Source of the DNA: Vibrio sp. NTOU-M3
GTDB taxonomy: Bacteria; Pseudomonadota; Gammaproteobacteria; Enterobacterales; Vibrionaceae
Length of the DNA: 64,000 nucleotides
Assembly: GCF_040869035.1 (NCBI RefSeq)
Contig: NZ_CP162100.1
Coordinates: forward strand, 1,364,001 to 1,428,000
Reading direction: 5' to 3'
Shown here: positions 36,780 to 47,768 of the stretch, piece after piece
Position numbering within the stretch: position 1 is the stretch's first letter
Layout: each line of letters opens with the position of its first letter
The notes under the pieces: model-generated
Databases searched by the model: none
Told to the model about the DNA's origin: nothing
The model's input: the letters and a program-made list of their open reading frames with translations, nothing else
Position numbers and translations under genes: made by a program

Positions 36780-37505
36780 TTACGCAGCAGCTTCAAATTG
36801 CGCTAGGAAACCGTCTTTACGTTCATTAAAGCGGTTTACTAAATCATCGATATTCTCTTGGTTATATGGTTTCAGGCCACTTGCAACCATGCGTTTCATA
36901 CCTTTGCCAACAACTTCACCGTTTTCCTTAAACTCAAAGTTAAGGGTAACAACACCACGTTTTCCGTCCACGTTAAAAGTTGCACTGCTGAACTCGACCT
37001 CTGGATGAGTCAGATCTAGGCGTTCAAATTCAACTTCCATGCTTTCATAAATCACTAACGGACGCTGACAATTGATCATCATTTGCTGCTCTTCCATCAG
37101 TGGAACCATGATGTGTGGGAAGTTCATGCCAGAAAACTGCACATACTTTGTAACAACATGTTCGATAAAGTCAGCGTTGTGGCTTACTGCGCCCTCACGT
37201 TTCATGTGTAGGTATTCTTTACCATTGGTATCAACAACAGCGGCTTCTTTTTCACACTTATTTTCGATGTTCAATGCAATGCCATCGCCAACCATGCCAG
37301 AAAAATCGAAGCGCATTTTTTGGCTGATGCCTTCTTTGCTTAGCAATACTGCAAACAATAAATCACCAGGAACACAAAAACGTTTGTTGTCTTCGTCGTG
37401 GATAGGGTTGAAGTCACCCGCTACTTTTTTTGCAAAATGACTTGCTTGTTGGCGAGTGAATTGAAATTGGTGCTCTTGATTCGAAAAGTAAGGTGTTAAA
37501 AACAT
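36780..37505 (-). CDS. DUF3581 family protein (hot-dog-like)
   Basis: 241 residues from ATG 37505 (MFLTPYF); longer reading adds 31 unrelated residues. The segment AGDFNPIHDEDNKRFCVPGD is the MaoC/hydratase-like motif (Asp and His of the R-hydratase active site), followed by a second region of hot-dog character. Family members in vibrios are annotated DUF3581. Enzymatic activity and substrate are unknown; acyl-CoA or acyl-ACP chemistry is an inference from the fold. It precedes the hut genes in the same direction, separated by the hutH terminator. Confidence 0.8.
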   Translation of the reverse strand: MFLTPYFSNQEHQFQFTRQQASHFAKKVAGDFNPIHDEDNKRFCVPGDLLFAVLLSKEGISQKMRFDFSGMVGDGIALNIENKCEKEAAVVDTNGKEYLHMKREGAVSHNADFIEHVVTKYVQFSGMNFPHIMVPLMEEQQMMINCQRPLVIYESMEVEFERLDLTHPEVEFSSATFNVDGKRGVVTLNFEFKENGEVVGKGMKRMVASGLKPYNQENIDDLVNRFNERKDGFLAQFEAAA

Positions 37506-37605
37506 AATGTACGCTATATAGCCAAAACTGCGATGAATTATATATGAGTTCCACCTTTTAATGGTCCATCCAGTGGAGCAATTGCAAAATTCTGACATAG
37601 GTAAG

Positions 37606-37631
37606 AAAAAGGGTTCCGTTGGGAACCCTTT
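37606..37631 (-). terminator. Terminator of the hut operon
   Basis: Stem AAAGGGTTCC / GGAACCCTTT with loop GTTG; the minus-strand RNA ends in a U-rich run just after hutH. Confidence 0.88.
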
Positions 37632-37634
37632 AAA

Positions 37635-39167
37635 CTAAAAGCTCGGCAAAATATTGGTAGGTATTAAGTGGTTGTGTACCGCTAATTTTAACAGTGTATT
37701 GGCTTGCTCAATGTCAGGAGCAAAGTAGCGATCTTTATCATAAAAAGGTACTTTTTCACGCAAGATTTGCTTCGCTTCTTCTACACGAGTAGAGGACTTG
37801 TTTGGAGTCCGGAAGTCTAATCCTTGCGCCGCCGCTAAATATTCAACGGCCAATATGCCACGTGTATTTTCACCCATATCACGTAACCTTCTTCCCGCAA
37901 AGGTTGCCATGGATACATGATCTTCTTGGTTGGCAGAAGTCGGGAGGCTATCGACAGACGCTGGATGAGCAAGTGTTTTATTCTCACTGGCAAGAGCTGC
38001 CGATGTCACCTGAGCAATCATAAAGCCCGAGTTAACACCGCCGTTATCAACCAAAAATGGGGGGAGTTTCGATAGAGCACTATCAATAAGTAACGCCATG
38101 CGGCGCTCAGATAAGCTACCAATTTCTGCAATCGCTAATGCCAAGTTATCTGCGGCCATTGCGACAGGTTCAGCGTGGAAATTACCTCCAGAAATGATGT
38201 CGCCATCATCTGCAAAAACTAAGGGGTTGTCTGATACAGAGTTTGCTTCCACTTCAAGAATGTCTGCTGCATTTCGAATTTGCTGTAAGCAAGCGCCCAT
38301 TACTTGAGGTTGGCAGCGCAGCGAGTAGGGGTCTTGTACTTTCTCGCAGCTTGTATGCGATTCTCCAATCTCACTAGTGTTGTCCAACAGATGACGGTAG
38401 GCTGCAGCAGAGTCCATTTGTCCACGGTGACCACGTACACGATGAATGCGAGGGTCAAAAGGTCGCCTGCTGCCTAGCGCAGCTTCAACCGTCATCGCGC
38501 CACACACGGTTGCAGAAGCAAACAGATCTTCTGCAGCGAAGAGTCCTTCTAAAGCAAAGGCGGTGGAGGCTTGAGTCCCGTTTAATAGCGCTAAACCTTC
38601 TTTAGGTGCGAGTGTGATCGGTTCTAGACCGGCAATTTTGAGTGCTTCAAGACCAGAAATCACCTTACCATTGTGGCGAGCTTGACCTTCACCAAGTAAA
38701 ACCGTACTCATATGGGCTAGAGGGGCTAAGTCACCTGAAGCGCCAACGGAGCCTTTTTGAGGGACGCATGGGTAAACCTGTGAATTGACGAGATCAATCA
38801 GCGCTTGAATCACTTGTAGACGAATGCCTGAAAAGCCGCGAGCTAAGCTGTTGATTTTTAGAATCATCATTAAGCGAACGGTTTCATCTGACATCAATTT
38901 ACCAATACCCGCCGCGTGCGAGAGTACGATGCTTTTTTGCAGAACCTCTAAATCTTCCGGTGCGATCTTAGTATTCGCTAATAAGCCAAAGCCTGTGTTG
39001 ATGCCGTAAACCGTACGTTCTTCAGCGATGACTTGTTCAACAACACGCGTGCTTTCTTCGATGGCGGGAATAGCATTAGCATCAAGTGACAAGTTCACAG
39101 GAGAACGACTAATTTGACGTAGGTGCTTTAAACCCAGTGAGCCTGGGGTTAAGGTTAAGTTCAACAT
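37635..39167 (-). CDS. hutH: HutH, histidine ammonia-lyase
   Basis: 510 residues; start ATG 39167 (MLNLTL) has AAGGAG six bases upstream, while an ATG two codons earlier abuts the site. The enzyme deaminates histidine to urocanate using an MIO group formed from Ala-Ser-Gly, here A143-S144-G145 in [15 protein letters not shown]. Other family segments are [19 protein letters not shown] and [15 protein letters not shown]. It is the last gene of hutIGUH and starts about 11 bases after hutU. Confidence 0.96.
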   Translation of the reverse strand: MLNLTLTPGSLGLKHLRQISRSPVNLSLDANAIPAIEESTRVVEQVIAEERTVYGINTGFGLLANTKIAPEDLEVLQKSIVLSHAAGIGKLMSDETVRLMMILKINSLARGFSGIRLQVIQALIDLVNSQVYPCVPQKGSVGASGDLAPLAHMSTVLLGEGQARHNGKVISGLEALKIAGLEPITLAPKEGLALLNGTQASTAFALEGLFAAEDLFASATVCGAMTVEAALGSRRPFDPRIHRVRGHRGQMDSAAAYRHLLDNTSEIGESHTSCEKVQDPYSLRCQPQVMGACLQQIRNAADILEVEANSVSDNPLVFADDGDIISGGNFHAEPVAMAADNLALAIAEIGSLSERRMALLIDSALSKLPPFLVDNGGVNSGFMIAQVTSAALASENKTLAHPASVDSLPTSANQEDHVSMATFAGRRLRDMGENTRGILAVEYLAAAQGLDFRTPNKSSTRVEEAKQILREKVPFYDKDRYFAPDIEQANTLLKLAVHNHLIPTNILPSF

Positions 39168-39178
39168 TGCCATCTCCT

Positions 39179-40876
39179 TCACTTAAGCTTTTGCAGTTCT
39201 TGATTGAGCATCGGTAAATCAAGTTGTTGTTCAGCAGCACATTGTTTGGCAATGTCATAACCTGCATCAGCGTGGCGCATTACGCCAGTCGCCGGGTCAT
39301 TGTGTAACACGCGAGCAATACGTTGAGATGCATTATCGCTACCATCACAGCAAATCACCATACCTGAATGTTGCGAGAACCCCATACCTACACCACCACC
39401 ATGGTGCAGAGAAACCCAAGTAGCACCGCCAGCTGTATTGAGCAGAGCATTCAATAATGGCCAATCAGATACAGCATCAGAGCCATCCATCATACCTTCA
39501 GTTTCTCGGTTAGGACTAGCAACGGAGCCTGAATCAAGGTGATCACGACCTATCACAACGGGCGCTTTCAGTTCACCATTTTTGACCATCTCATTAAATG
39601 CTTGACCAAGACGTTCACGATCTTTTAAGCCAACCCAACAAATACGTGCAGGCAGGCCTTGGAATTGGATACGTTCACGAGCCATGTCTAGCCAGTTGTG
39701 TAGGTGGGGGTTGTCAGGGATGAGTTCTTTTACTTTTTGGTCGGTTTTGTAAATGTCTTCAGGGTTACCAGAGAGTGCTGCCCAGCGGAATGGCCCAATG
39801 CCCTCGCAAAAAAGAGGTCGAATGTAAGCTGGTACAAATCCTGGAAAATCAAATGCGTTTTCCACGCCTTCTTCTAGCGCCATTTGACGGATGTTGTTGC
39901 CGTAGTCTAGCGTTGCTGCACCGCGTTCTTGTAGGTCAAGCATGGCTTGTACTTGGATCGCCATTGAGGCTTTTGCTGCTTTGATTACCTTAGTTTCATC
40001 TTGCAATCGTACTTGGGCAGCATGTTCCATTGACCAACCAATGGGTAGGTAACCGTTTAAAGGATCATGCGCAGAGGTTTGATCGGTCACGACATCGGGT
40101 ATGATGTTACGTTCTACTAACTCAGGGAAAACATCAGCCGCATTACCTAACAAGCCAACCGAAACAGGTGTCTCAGAAGCTTTGATGATAGCAAGTGCGT
40201 CATCAAGTGTTGTGGCTTTTTTATCTACATAGCCTGTACGTAGACGGTAATCGATACGGCTTTCATCACATTCAACAGCGATCATTGAAAAGCCAGCCAT
40301 GGTTGCAGCAAGAGGTTGTGCTCCTCCCATACCGCCGAGTCCGCCAGTCAGGATCCATTTGCCATTTGCAACACCGTCGAAATGCTGTTTAGCCACGGCA
40401 ACAAAGGTTTCATAGGTGCCTTGTACGATGCCTTGTGAGCCAATGTAAATCCAGCTTCCTGCGGTCATTTGACCATACATCATCAAGCCTTGCTTATCGA
40501 GCTCATTAAAGTGCTCCCAATTCGCCCAATGAGGGACAAGGTTTGAGTTTGCAATCAAAACACGAGGAGCGTTTGCATGCGTTGGGAATACACCAACGGG
40601 TTTTCCTGACTGAACAAGTAGCGTTTGGTCGTCTTCAAGTCTTTCTAGCACTTCGATGATCTTGTCATAGCACTCCCAGTTGCGGGCAGCACGGCCAATG
40701 CCGCCATACACCACAAGTGAATGTGGGTGTTCAGCAACATCAGGATCGAGGTTGTTCATCAGCATGCGAAGAGGTGCTTCTGTTAGCCAAGATTTCGCTC
40801 TCAATTTACTGCCATGAGGGGCACGAATCACGCGTTCGGTATCGAGACGTTTATCTTCTACTTGGCGTTCCGTCAT
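39179..40876 (-). CDS. hutU: HutU, urocanate hydratase
   Basis: 565 residues from ATG 40876, which has AAGGAG upstream; an in-frame codon seven residues earlier lacks a site. It converts urocanate to imidazolonepropionate using tightly bound NAD. Segments: [33 protein letters not shown], and the catalytic region around [14 protein letters not shown]; the C-terminal [20 protein letters not shown] is the family signature including a conserved cysteine. Confidence 0.96.
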   Translation of the reverse strand: MTERQVEDKRLDTERVIRAPHGSKLRAKSWLTEAPLRMLMNNLDPDVAEHPHSLVVYGGIGRAARNWECYDKIIEVLERLEDDQTLLVQSGKPVGVFPTHANAPRVLIANSNLVPHWANWEHFNELDKQGLMMYGQMTAGSWIYIGSQGIVQGTYETFVAVAKQHFDGVANGKWILTGGLGGMGGAQPLAATMAGFSMIAVECDESRIDYRLRTGYVDKKATTLDDALAIIKASETPVSVGLLGNAADVFPELVERNIIPDVVTDQTSAHDPLNGYLPIGWSMEHAAQVRLQDETKVIKAAKASMAIQVQAMLDLQERGAATLDYGNNIRQMALEEGVENAFDFPGFVPAYIRPLFCEGIGPFRWAALSGNPEDIYKTDQKVKELIPDNPHLHNWLDMARERIQFQGLPARICWVGLKDRERLGQAFNEMVKNGELKAPVVIGRDHLDSGSVASPNRETEGMMDGSDAVSDWPLLNALLNTAGGATWVSLHHGGGVGMGFSQHSGMVICCDGSDNASQRIARVLHNDPATGVMRHADAGYDIAKQCAAEQQLDLPMLNQELQKLK

Positions 40877-40917
40877 TTTAGACTCCTTGTGTTTCACGTA
40901 TCTGTTTTATTGGATTG

Positions 40918-41925
40918 TTATAAGGTTTTCTTTTCTGCAAAGGCGTTTGCGATGTCCCAACACAAACGAGCGGCGAGTCGTGCGGTTTGGCTGTCAACAT
41001 CATAAGTTGGGTTGTATTCGGCAATATCAGCAATGACCAGCTTGTCTTTGTAGTGCAAAATGCGATCAAGAAAGGGGGCAAGTGTATCCATACTTACACC
41101 ACGAGCTGCTGGAGCACTGACTCCGGGGGCAGTGGCCGCAGGGAAGACATCAAGATCTATGGTGAGATAGAGAAAATCGCAGTTGTCGATAAAGTGTTGC
41201 AGCTGCGTGAGGTGATAAATATGGTTTAAATGCGCCAGATCTTTATCTTCCACATACCAAACATTTAGCTCGTCAGCTCGGTTAAATAGCGCTTGTGTAT
41301 TGCTCGCTCGGCTTACACCGAGACAGGCATAATGAAACGGCCATTCATTCTTCTGGCAGAAATCGTAAATCTGATTAAAAGGGGTTCCCGAGCTGGGTTT
41401 CACTTCTGCGTGTGCGCTTTCAAAAGCACGTAAGTCGAAGTGGGCATCAAAATTAATGATGCCAATTTTTGGAGGCTTAGCAGGGTTTAAGAATTTGAAA
41501 TATCGGGCTAGCCCTTGAAAAGAAGCCCAAGCCACCTCATGACCACCACCCAATGTAATCACTGGAGTTGAGTGCAATGCCTGAGCAATCACATCGGCAC
41601 AACATGATTGGCTACTCTCAAGTAAATCATCTTCACAGACGATGTTACCCAAATCAATCAGAGTGGAATCGTTGTGCCATGCCATATTTGCCAATGCACG
41701 CCGAATCAAATCCGGCGCTTTTTTCGCGCCAATACGGCCTTTGTTTCGGGCAACACCCGCGTCACAGGCAAAGCCAAGTATACTGACACCATTGCGGTAA
41801 GGTTGCAGTTCTTGATAGCGAAGCTGTTTAATTACATGGTGGACGCGCTTTCCGTCATTGCCATCTTCGGGGTCGTGACGGCCTTGCCAATGAAAATCTT
41901 GATTGATATTGATGGAATTAGACAT
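40918..41925 (-). CDS. hutG: HutG, formimidoylglutamase
   Basis: A 335-residue Mn-dependent ureohydrolase that cuts N-formimidoyl-glutamate to glutamate and formamide. Metal-ligand motifs are [17 protein letters not shown] and [18 protein letters not shown]. The ATG overlaps the 3' end of hutI by eight bases, and GGGAG lies about nine bases upstream inside hutI. This is the formamide-producing (HutG) route, not the HutF deiminase route. Confidence 0.95.
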   Translation of the reverse strand: MSNSININQDFHWQGRHDPEDGNDGKRVHHVIKQLRYQELQPYRNGVSILGFACDAGVARNKGRIGAKKAPDLIRRALANMAWHNDSTLIDLGNIVCEDDLLESSQSCCADVIAQALHSTPVITLGGGHEVAWASFQGLARYFKFLNPAKPPKIGIINFDAHFDLRAFESAHAEVKPSSGTPFNQIYDFCQKNEWPFHYACLGVSRASNTQALFNRADELNVWYVEDKDLAHLNHIYHLTQLQHFIDNCDFLYLTIDLDVFPAATAPGVSAPAARGVSMDTLAPFLDRILHYKDKLVIADIAEYNPTYDVDSQTARLAARLCWDIANAFAEKKTL

Positions 41926-43132
41926 GACGTAATTCTCCCTTCACCAGCCGAGCAGAAAGCTGAGGGATACCCACCTGATAGCTAAGTTCTGCTGGGTGAG
42001 AAACGTTCCAAATGGCTAAGTCTGCATCATAACCGGGTTGGATTCTTCCTCGGGATGTTTCCAAACCGAGGGCTTGCGCTGCGTGGCATGTTACCCCCCT
42101 TAATGTTTCTTCAGGGGTAAGGCCAAATAATGTACAGCCCATATTCATCATCATAGTCAAATCTGCAAAAGGTGAGGTGCCTGGATTGAGATCGGTCGCC
42201 AGTGCAATAGGAATGTTATGTTCCCTTAGCGCATCAATAGGAGGTAGTTGAGTTTCTCTGAGGAAGTAGAACGCACCGGGAAGCAGGGTGGCAACGGTGT
42301 TGGAATTGCTCAGTGCTTGGACACCCTTGTTATCTAAATATTCAATATGATCAACCGACAATCCGCCATATTTTGCGGTGAGTTCACTGCCGCCGAGATT
42401 AGATAGCTGCTCAGTATGACCTTTGATATTTAAGCCATAGGCTATCGCTGTTTGAAAAACTCGTTCGGTTTGGGATAAATCGAAACCAATCGATTCGCAA
42501 AATACATCGACGCTACAAGCGAGCTTTTCTTCTGCAACCTGCGGGATGATTTCATGACACACCAGATCAATATAGCGATCGGCTTTGCCTTGATATTCTG
42601 GTGGCAGGGCATGTGCTGCTAAGAGCGTGGTTGAAATATGAATGGCACGATGATCTTGCAATGCTTTTGCTGCTCTGAGCATCTTTATTTCATCTTTTAC
42701 ACTTAATCCATACCCAGACTTGACTTCAATGGTAGTGACGCCACTTCGGATAAGGCCATCTAATCTGGGCAGTGCAAGCTCAACCAATTCATCCTGCGTT
42801 GCTAATCGCGTGGCTTTAACGGTAGAAAGAATTCCACCACCTTGACGAGCGATTTCCTGATAAGGAATACCTTGCAGGCGCATTTCAAACTCATTTGCAC
42901 GGCTTCCTGCATAAATGAGGTGTGTATGACAGTCAATGAAACCGGGAGTGACAATGCGTTGTTCACAGTCATACGAAGCCAGTACATTTTCAGCATTACC
43001 CGTTGTGATATCAGCAATCTTTCCATCACGGACAAGAATGGTTTGAGGCGCACTTACGGCATATCCTTGCTGTCCGTCTGCCATTGTGACTAGGCGTGCG
43101 TTGGTTAATGCGAAATCGTAGGGCTTACTCAT
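41918..43132 (-). CDS. hutI: HutI, imidazolonepropionase
   Basis: 404 residues from ATG 43132 (MSKPYDF); the longer frame has ten unlikely residues. It is an amidohydrolase that opens the imidazolone ring to formimidoyl-glutamate. Metal site: [16 protein letters not shown] near the N-terminus, KGHTEQLSN (His), SVDHIEYLD (His), and [11 protein letters not shown] (Asp). First gene of hutIGUH; its upstream region holds a palindrome that fits a HutC operator. Confidence 0.95.
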   Translation of the reverse strand: MSKPYDFALTNARLVTMADGQQGYAVSAPQTILVRDGKIADITTGNAENVLASYDCEQRIVTPGFIDCHTHLIYAGSRANEFEMRLQGIPYQEIARQGGGILSTVKATRLATQDELVELALPRLDGLIRSGVTTIEVKSGYGLSVKDEIKMLRAAKALQDHRAIHISTTLLAAHALPPEYQGKADRYIDLVCHEIIPQVAEEKLACSVDVFCESIGFDLSQTERVFQTAIAYGLNIKGHTEQLSNLGGSELTAKYGGLSVDHIEYLDNKGVQALSNSNTVATLLPGAFYFLRETQLPPIDALREHNIPIALATDLNPGTSPFADLTMMMNMGCTLFGLTPEETLRGVTCHAAQALGLETSRGRIQPGYDADLAIWNVSHPAELSYQVGIPQLSARLVKGELRHV

Positions 43133-43151
43133 GATCGTCTCGGCTCTTAAA

Positions 43152-43161
43152 TGTATATACA
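43152..43161. promoter_or_regulatory. Putative HutC operator before hutI
   Basis: A perfect TGTATATACA palindrome about 20 bp upstream of the hutI ATG, flanked by A/T. GntR/HutC repressors bind TGTATATACA-like sequences; a partial copy (TATACAAAT) also lies upstream of hutC near 43973. Confidence 0.6.
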
Positions 43162-43235
43162 AATAATGGTATGGAGCCGTTAATTGATCAAGGTGAATGT
43201 TGCGGAAATGTGATCAATAAATAGAAGAATATGCT

Positions 43236-43949
43236 TTACTGTAGGAGGACTTTAGAACTTAATTTGTATCGAGTACCGGGATGATAAAGCAATGCAGAGC
43301 TCACAAGCTTATCTTCACTCCATGTACGGCGGTTAAGCAATAGACATGGTTCGTTGGCTGACAGTTTAAGCGAGGTGCGGACGTGTTCATCAGCCACAAT
43401 TGCTTCCACAGTATGTTCTATGGCGCTGAGCGGACAATTCTGCGAAAGATATTGGTTTGGTGTGGTAGTTGAAAAGTCTTGCTTCATGTAGTCAGGTGCG
43501 TAAGCGGCGTTTACCCAACGTAGTTCAAGCTGAATAGGGGTCTTATCTTCGAAGTGAATAATCTCACTATAGAACACTTGGCTGCCTAACATCACACCTA
43601 GCTTTATTGCTGTTGTTTCATTCGCTTTGATCGCCATATGTTTAACAACTTGGCTGTGATATGACTTACCTCGTTGAGCTACTTCTTCTGCAATATTACG
43701 TATATCAAGCAAAGGTGACTCGGCTTTATCGTCTGGAGCACAAACAAAAGTGCCAGCGCGTGGTCTGCGCTGCAATTTTCCTTCGGCAACAAGATCTCGG
43801 ATAGCTTTGTTCACCGTCATACGACTTACTTGAAACTGCTTAGTGAGTTCCAATTCGGTAGTAATACGATGACCGATAGGCCACTGACCAGATTCAATTT
43901 TGTTTGAAATATACTGCTTAATTTGCAAATAAAGCGGTGAGTTACTCAT
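43236..43949 (-). CDS. hutC: HutC, histidine utilisation repressor (GntR family)
   Basis: 237 residues. The N-terminal winged helix-turn-helix (KIESGQWPIGHRITTELELT, QVSRMTVNKAIRDLVAEG, LQRRPRAGTFVC) is GntR/HutC-type; the C-terminal UTRA domain (about 85-230; SQVFYSEIIHFEDKTPIQLE) binds urocanate. Urocanate is expected to release it and turn on hutIGUH. It lies about 100 bp before hutI in the same direction. Confidence 0.93.
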   Translation of the reverse strand: MSNSPLYLQIKQYISNKIESGQWPIGHRITTELELTKQFQVSRMTVNKAIRDLVAEGKLQRRPRAGTFVCAPDDKAESPLLDIRNIAEEVAQRGKSYHSQVVKHMAIKANETTAIKLGVMLGSQVFYSEIIHFEDKTPIQLELRWVNAAYAPDYMKQDFSTTTPNQYLSQNCPLSAIEHTVEAIVADEHVRTSLKLSANEPCLLLNRRTWSEDKLVSSALLYHPGTRYKLSSKVLLQ

Positions 43950-44150
43950 TCTGTCTCTCGATTTAATTGACTATACAAATGTTTGTTAAGTTGCCGGCAA
44001 TTTGCAAGTTTAAATAAAGCTTTTGTGCGGTAGGGCCAAATTGAGTAGCGAAAAATGGCGTAAATGAAGCGATGGTAGTAAATATCTTGCATTCATTATG
44101 ATAGACGTGTAAATCGATATTGAACTAAGAAGGAAGTATAAGGATTCACA

Positions 44151-44891
44151 ATGTTTGGTAAATTGAAAGCGTCTTTAGGGATAGGAGCAGCAAAGGTTGA
44201 TACCATTTTGGAAAGCATGTCCGTTTATCAAGGTGACACGTTGAAAGGCCATGTGCACATTCAAGGTGGAGATGTTGAACAACAAGTCGATGCAATCAAA
44301 CTTAAGTTGTGTACGGAAATGAAAGTGGAATCTGATAGTGGCAGTAGCTACCAAGACTTTTTACTCGGCCAATTGCAAGCAACTCAACCATTTGTGATTC
44401 AACCCGGTGAGAATAAGCAAGTTGCTTTTGAGTTAAAGTTAGACGATGAAACACCGATTACGGCATTAAATGCACTTAAAAACCAATGTCATGTTTGGTT
44501 GGAAACAACCTTAGATATTGATTTCGCCATCGACCCTAAAGATCGTGATTTTGTTGAAGTGAAACCACTTCCTGTTGCTGCAAAAGTCATAGCGGCAATT
44601 GAACAGGCAGGGTTTGCTATGGTGAAAGCTGATGTCGAAAAAGGATACCTTCGTGGTGGCTCGTTTTCATCTAAATCTGGCTGCTATCAAGAAATTGAAT
44701 TCCGCAATAGTGGTTTCATCAATAAAAAAGAAATCGAACTGTCATTTATTTTGGATGGCCACCAGATGCATTGCTTAGCAGAAGTTGATCGCTCATTTGG
44801 TCGTGGTGATCAATATGTGTCATTTACCCTGCCTTGTGACGCAAGTGATGCTCAGATCCAAGCTGCTGTCGCTCGTGTGCTAGCGGTGTAG
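44151..44891 (+). CDS. Spo0M-family protein
   Basis: A 246-residue cytosolic protein with two arrestin-like beta-sandwich halves of the SpoOM family: MFGKLKASLGIGAAKVDTIL and VYQGDTLKGHVHIQGGDVEQ at the N-terminus are diagnostic. In Bacillus it affects sporulation control; in gammaproteobacteria the function is not established. An AAGGAAG site precedes the ATG. Its stop lies four bases from the convergent barrel gene stop. Confidence 0.9.
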   Translation: MFGKLKASLGIGAAKVDTILESMSVYQGDTLKGHVHIQGGDVEQQVDAIKLKLCTEMKVESDSGSSYQDFLLGQLQATQPFVIQPGENKQVAFELKLDDETPITALNALKNQCHVWLETTLDIDFAIDPKDRDFVEVKPLPVAAKVIAAIEQAGFAMVKADVEKGYLRGGSFSSKSGCYQEIEFRNSGFINKKEIELSFILDGHQMHCLAEVDRSFGRGDQYVSFTLPCDASDAQIQAAVARVLAV

Positions 44892-44895
44892 ACCA

Positions 44896-45858
44896 TTAGA
44901 AACGGTACCGATATCCAAGAGAAAACGCGATATCGGTGCTGTTGTCTGCATTAAACATGTTTTCCGTTGCTGTGAGTTCTACTGCTGAGTGTTCAAACTG
45001 ATAGCGGTAACCTAATGTAAACTCCGTCGCGGGTTTTGAAAACTCGTCTCGTCCTTCCGATATACCTTCATACACCATCAACTGACCAATGAGCTGGTGA
45101 GCTTGCCAAAATCGATATCGATAACTTAAGCCTGCTGACAGTGTGGTTTCTTTTGTCGGAAAGCTGCCTAGAACATCCGAAGAATGACGGCAGGTAAAAC
45201 TAACAATGGCATCCAAGCGATGTTGATTTCTTATATAACCATAGTTTATTTGTAAGGCTTGTTGAAACTTGCTAGTGCTCAGAATGCTTTGATCGGCATT
45301 GTTGAAATACCAAGATAAGCCAAGTGATGCGCCATGATGAACCTTTTCAATGAGTTGGTATTGAGCATAGAGTGTGAGCGCATTACTCAATGTTTCGCCT
45401 CGAAAATTAGCTTCGTCAATGTCGTATTCAGGAACGCTGATCACAAAGCGATTTTCGTCCACATCTTTACGGCCATTTTGATCTAAGCCAAAAGCGTCAT
45501 GGAATGCGGTGGTTAATCCATCCAGATGGTTATTGCCTGCGTAGTTCCAGCGATAATTAAGTGACAATTGCCACTTTGCGTTCAATTGCCATGTCCCTCC
45601 CAGTGCGATTTGGTTTTGGTAGTAATCCAGCTCGTACGTTTCTGTGACGGCCCAGATGCTGGCGATTGTTCCGGTAATAAACAGTTCTTTTTCATCAATA
45701 GGTAATGAGAACCCAGAGCGCAGCTGGGGGGATAAAGCATTGGTTTGAAAAGGGGATTGTGAATAAGTTTGTAACGGACCGTATTCGACTTGAGCATGGC
45801 CACTTAGAGCAAACCCAAATGTTAACGTGACAACAACTAACAGGCATTTGTTGACCAT
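44896..45858 (-). CDS. Predicted outer-membrane beta-barrel protein
   Basis: 320 residues from ATG 45858, with GAGG about five bases upstream. A signal peptide ends at GHAQ. The mature part has repeated alternating amphipathic strands ending in aromatic residues (LSLNYRWNY, ASLGLSWYF, AGLSYRYRF, FTLGYRYQF) and a C-terminal SLGYRYRF, the outer-membrane insertion signal. Related Vibrio proteins are annotated hypothetical or DUF3187. A porin- or channel-like role is an inference. Confidence 0.75.
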   Translation of the reverse strand: MVNKCLLVVVTLTFGFALSGHAQVEYGPLQTYSQSPFQTNALSPQLRSGFSLPIDEKELFITGTIASIWAVTETYELDYYQNQIALGGTWQLNAKWQLSLNYRWNYAGNNHLDGLTTAFHDAFGLDQNGRKDVDENRFVISVPEYDIDEANFRGETLSNALTLYAQYQLIEKVHHGASLGLSWYFNNADQSILSTSKFQQALQINYGYIRNQHRLDAIVSFTCRHSSDVLGSFPTKETTLSAGLSYRYRFWQAHQLIGQLMVYEGISEGRDEFSKPATEFTLGYRYQFEHSAVELTATENMFNADNSTDIAFSLGYRYRF

Positions 45859-45923
45859 TGTTCGCCTCACTACTTTACGACGATAACTTAACTATAGTGG
45901 GCGAATGAAGATCATGGGCAATA

Positions 45924-45955
45924 AAAAAACCAGCGTGACTTACGCTGGTTTTATT
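45924..45955 (-). terminator. Terminator of the RelV-like gene
   Basis: An 11-bp stem (AAAACCAGCGT / ACGCTGGTTTT) with loop GACTT and U-rich flank lies just downstream of the synthetase-like gene. Confidence 0.85.
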
Positions 45956-45971
45956 GTCATGGTTTGGTTTT

Positions 45972-46745
45972 CTAAGCGGCGGATAAATGCGTTGTTATGT
46001 AGGGCTGCCATGCATTTTGATACAGCTCGCGTGACTCTCTGCGCATATTTTTAATCTGTGCTAGTTCAATCTCAGATAACGCACGTTCTTGCAGTGAAGC
46101 TGAGCGTTCAAGCTTTTGGATCTTTTCATATAGGTCATGTTCAGGGCCACTTTTTACATCAGCAATGGCCTTCAAATGAATTTGAACCTCTGCAACCAGC
46201 TGAGTTTTTGGTAGCTGAACTAATACGTTTAAATCGCGATAACCAGATGCGGCAGGCTTCTTAAAACGGTTTTTGACTTTCACAATGGTCGTTTCTCGAT
46301 TGAGAACCTCGTACGCTTCCATTACTCCTGCTACATCATCAGCGACAATCGTTGCACGCGCTAAGTCAGTAATTCTTTCTGGTTTATTATTTAACTCCAA
46401 GGCGATTTTTTCTTTAGCGCGATGAGAAGATTTTACGCCAGCAAAGTATGCATCGGTGTTGGTCAGTAGAGCCGTACTTTTACAGATGGTTTCTAACTCA
46501 AACTGAGCCTGATGCGCTTTGCTGTAGAGAACATCAAAGTCCGAATAAGGCTGTAGAGGCGTTGAATTGATCGATTGAATGCCATAAAGGCCGCTGAGGT
46601 TGTGTTTAAATGCCTTAGAACACACTTCATTTTGATTGGTTGCCCGGTTGCCGTCACTACTTGGCGCCATGGGAATAGCGGCGAATGCAGGTGCTCGGCT
46701 CAATACTAAAAGCATTAATGCCGTAGTACGCAAGAATAAGCTCAT
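45972..46745 (-). CDS. relV: RelV-like small alarmone synthetase (RelA/SpoT domain) with N-terminal export-like signal
   Basis: A 257-residue protein, the same length as V. cholerae RelV, a (p)ppGpp synthetase without a hydrolase domain. Synthetase motifs are present: ITDLARATIVADD (D127, R130), KNRFKKPAASGYRDLNVLV, and LVAEVQIHL (E187). Unexpectedly residues 1-23 read as a Sec signal or anchor (MSLFLRTTALMLLVLSRAPA then FAAIP). ATP and GTP are absent from the periplasm, so either the segment is kept as a cytoplasmic or membrane anchor, or the protein has a different extracytoplasmic role. C41 and C88 are the only cysteines I see. It is monocistronic with its own terminator. Confidence 0.82.
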   Translation of the reverse strand: MSLFLRTTALMLLVLSRAPAFAAIPMAPSSDGNRATNQNEVCSKAFKHNLSGLYGIQSINSTPLQPYSDFDVLYSKAHQAQFELETICKSTALLTNTDAYFAGVKSSHRAKEKIALELNNKPERITDLARATIVADDVAGVMEAYEVLNRETTIVKVKNRFKKPAASGYRDLNVLVQLPKTQLVAEVQIHLKAIADVKSGPEHDLYEKIQKLERSASLQERALSEIELAQIKNMRRESRELYQNAWQPYITTHLSAA

Positions 46746-47066
46746 TCACTCTCCTTAGATTTGTAGTGGCTTAAAAAAGGAAACTTAAAGGAAATCGTTG
46801 CCAACAAATCTGAGTCTCTGTTTTCTTTATGGGGTTGAAAATCGGACTTCCAATCCCTCAAAATCGAACAATTCGTAAACTATGAACCGCGTCTCAAATA
46901 CATAGGATTAGAGTGGTTTTCTTTTTTAAGGTTCATCGTAAAGTCGTAACAGAGTATAAATAACGATTCTGAACCCAAGATGAATTACTTTGACAGCTTC
47001 ATCTCGGCGTTGAATTGGTTTAGGCTAGACCGGGTAAAGTCATTCAAAAAATACGAGAATAAAACG
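46746..47066. other. Intergenic region between relV-like gene and tpm
   Basis: This 321-bp divergent region holds both promoters. An in-frame ATG at 46980 would extend tpm by 29 residues that do not look like part of the enzyme. No other ORF or clear operator is seen. Confidence 0.5.
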
Positions 47067-47717
47067 ATGAGAGACCCCGAATTTTGGCATAACAAGTGGG
47101 CCGCTAACCAAATTGGATTTCACCTCGACGATGTGAATCCGCTGCTCATCAACTATTGGCATCATACTAAGCCACAGCGAGAAGACGCCGTCTTTGTTCC
47201 TTTATGTGGTAAATCAGAAGATCTCGTGTGGCTCGCGACAAAACATAATGAGGTTCAAGGTGTAGAGTTAAGCCAAATCGCAGTGCGCGCGTTTTTTGCC
47301 GAGCATTTTTATACCCCAACGGTAATACCTGTAGCGAATCAACATGAGCTCTATCAGTTTGATGAATTGTCGATTTATACTGGTGATTATTTTACTGCAC
47401 CAGTGCAACCGGTCGATATCATTTATGACAGAGCTGCTTTAATTGCTTTACCGCTAGAAATGCGCCTTGAGTATGTCGAGCGACTGAAAAGGCTACTTAA
47501 ACCAGGTGGACGGATTTTGCTGATAACATTAGATTATCCACAAAAAGAGATGGTGGGACCTCCGTTTTCAGTCACGAAAACTGAGGTAGAGAATTTGTTT
47601 AGTGGTTATAAAATTACACAGCTGTATCGTGATGACGCGGATGAAACACATCCTAAAATTGCTAAAAAAGGGTTGAGCCGATTTGCGGAAGAAGTCTTTT
47701 TAATCGAAAGTGCTTAA
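47067..47717 (+). CDS. tpm: Thiopurine S-methyltransferase
   Basis: 216 residues from ATG 47067 ([11 protein letters not shown]), the normal N-terminus of bacterial TPMT. It transfers methyl from SAM to thiopurines or to selenium and tellurium compounds. Motifs: [15 protein letters not shown] (SAM binding), [26 protein letters not shown] and [21 protein letters not shown]. It ends at a hairpin shared with the convergent purT gene. Confidence 0.93.
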   Translation: MRDPEFWHNKWAANQIGFHLDDVNPLLINYWHHTKPQREDAVFVPLCGKSEDLVWLATKHNEVQGVELSQIAVRAFFAEHFYTPTVIPVANQHELYQFDELSIYTGDYFTAPVQPVDIIYDRAALIALPLEMRLEYVERLKRLLKPGGRILLITLDYPQKEMVGPPFSVTKTEVENLFSGYKITQLYRDDADETHPKIAKKGLSRFAEEVFLIESA

Positions 47718-47724
47718 TAAAGAT

Positions 47725-47753
47725 AAAACGCTTGCCACAGGGCAAGCGTTTTT
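47725..47753. terminator. Bidirectional terminator
   Basis: A 12-bp stem (AAAACGCTTGCC / GGCAAGCGTTTT) with loop ACAG between tpm and purT. Confidence 0.88.
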
Positions 47754-47768
47754 CATTTTGTTTCGATT

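Noticed and set aside
46980..47066. 29-residue N-terminal extension of tpm
   Set aside because: The bacterial TPMT N-terminus starts at MRDPEFW; the extension is not like the family.
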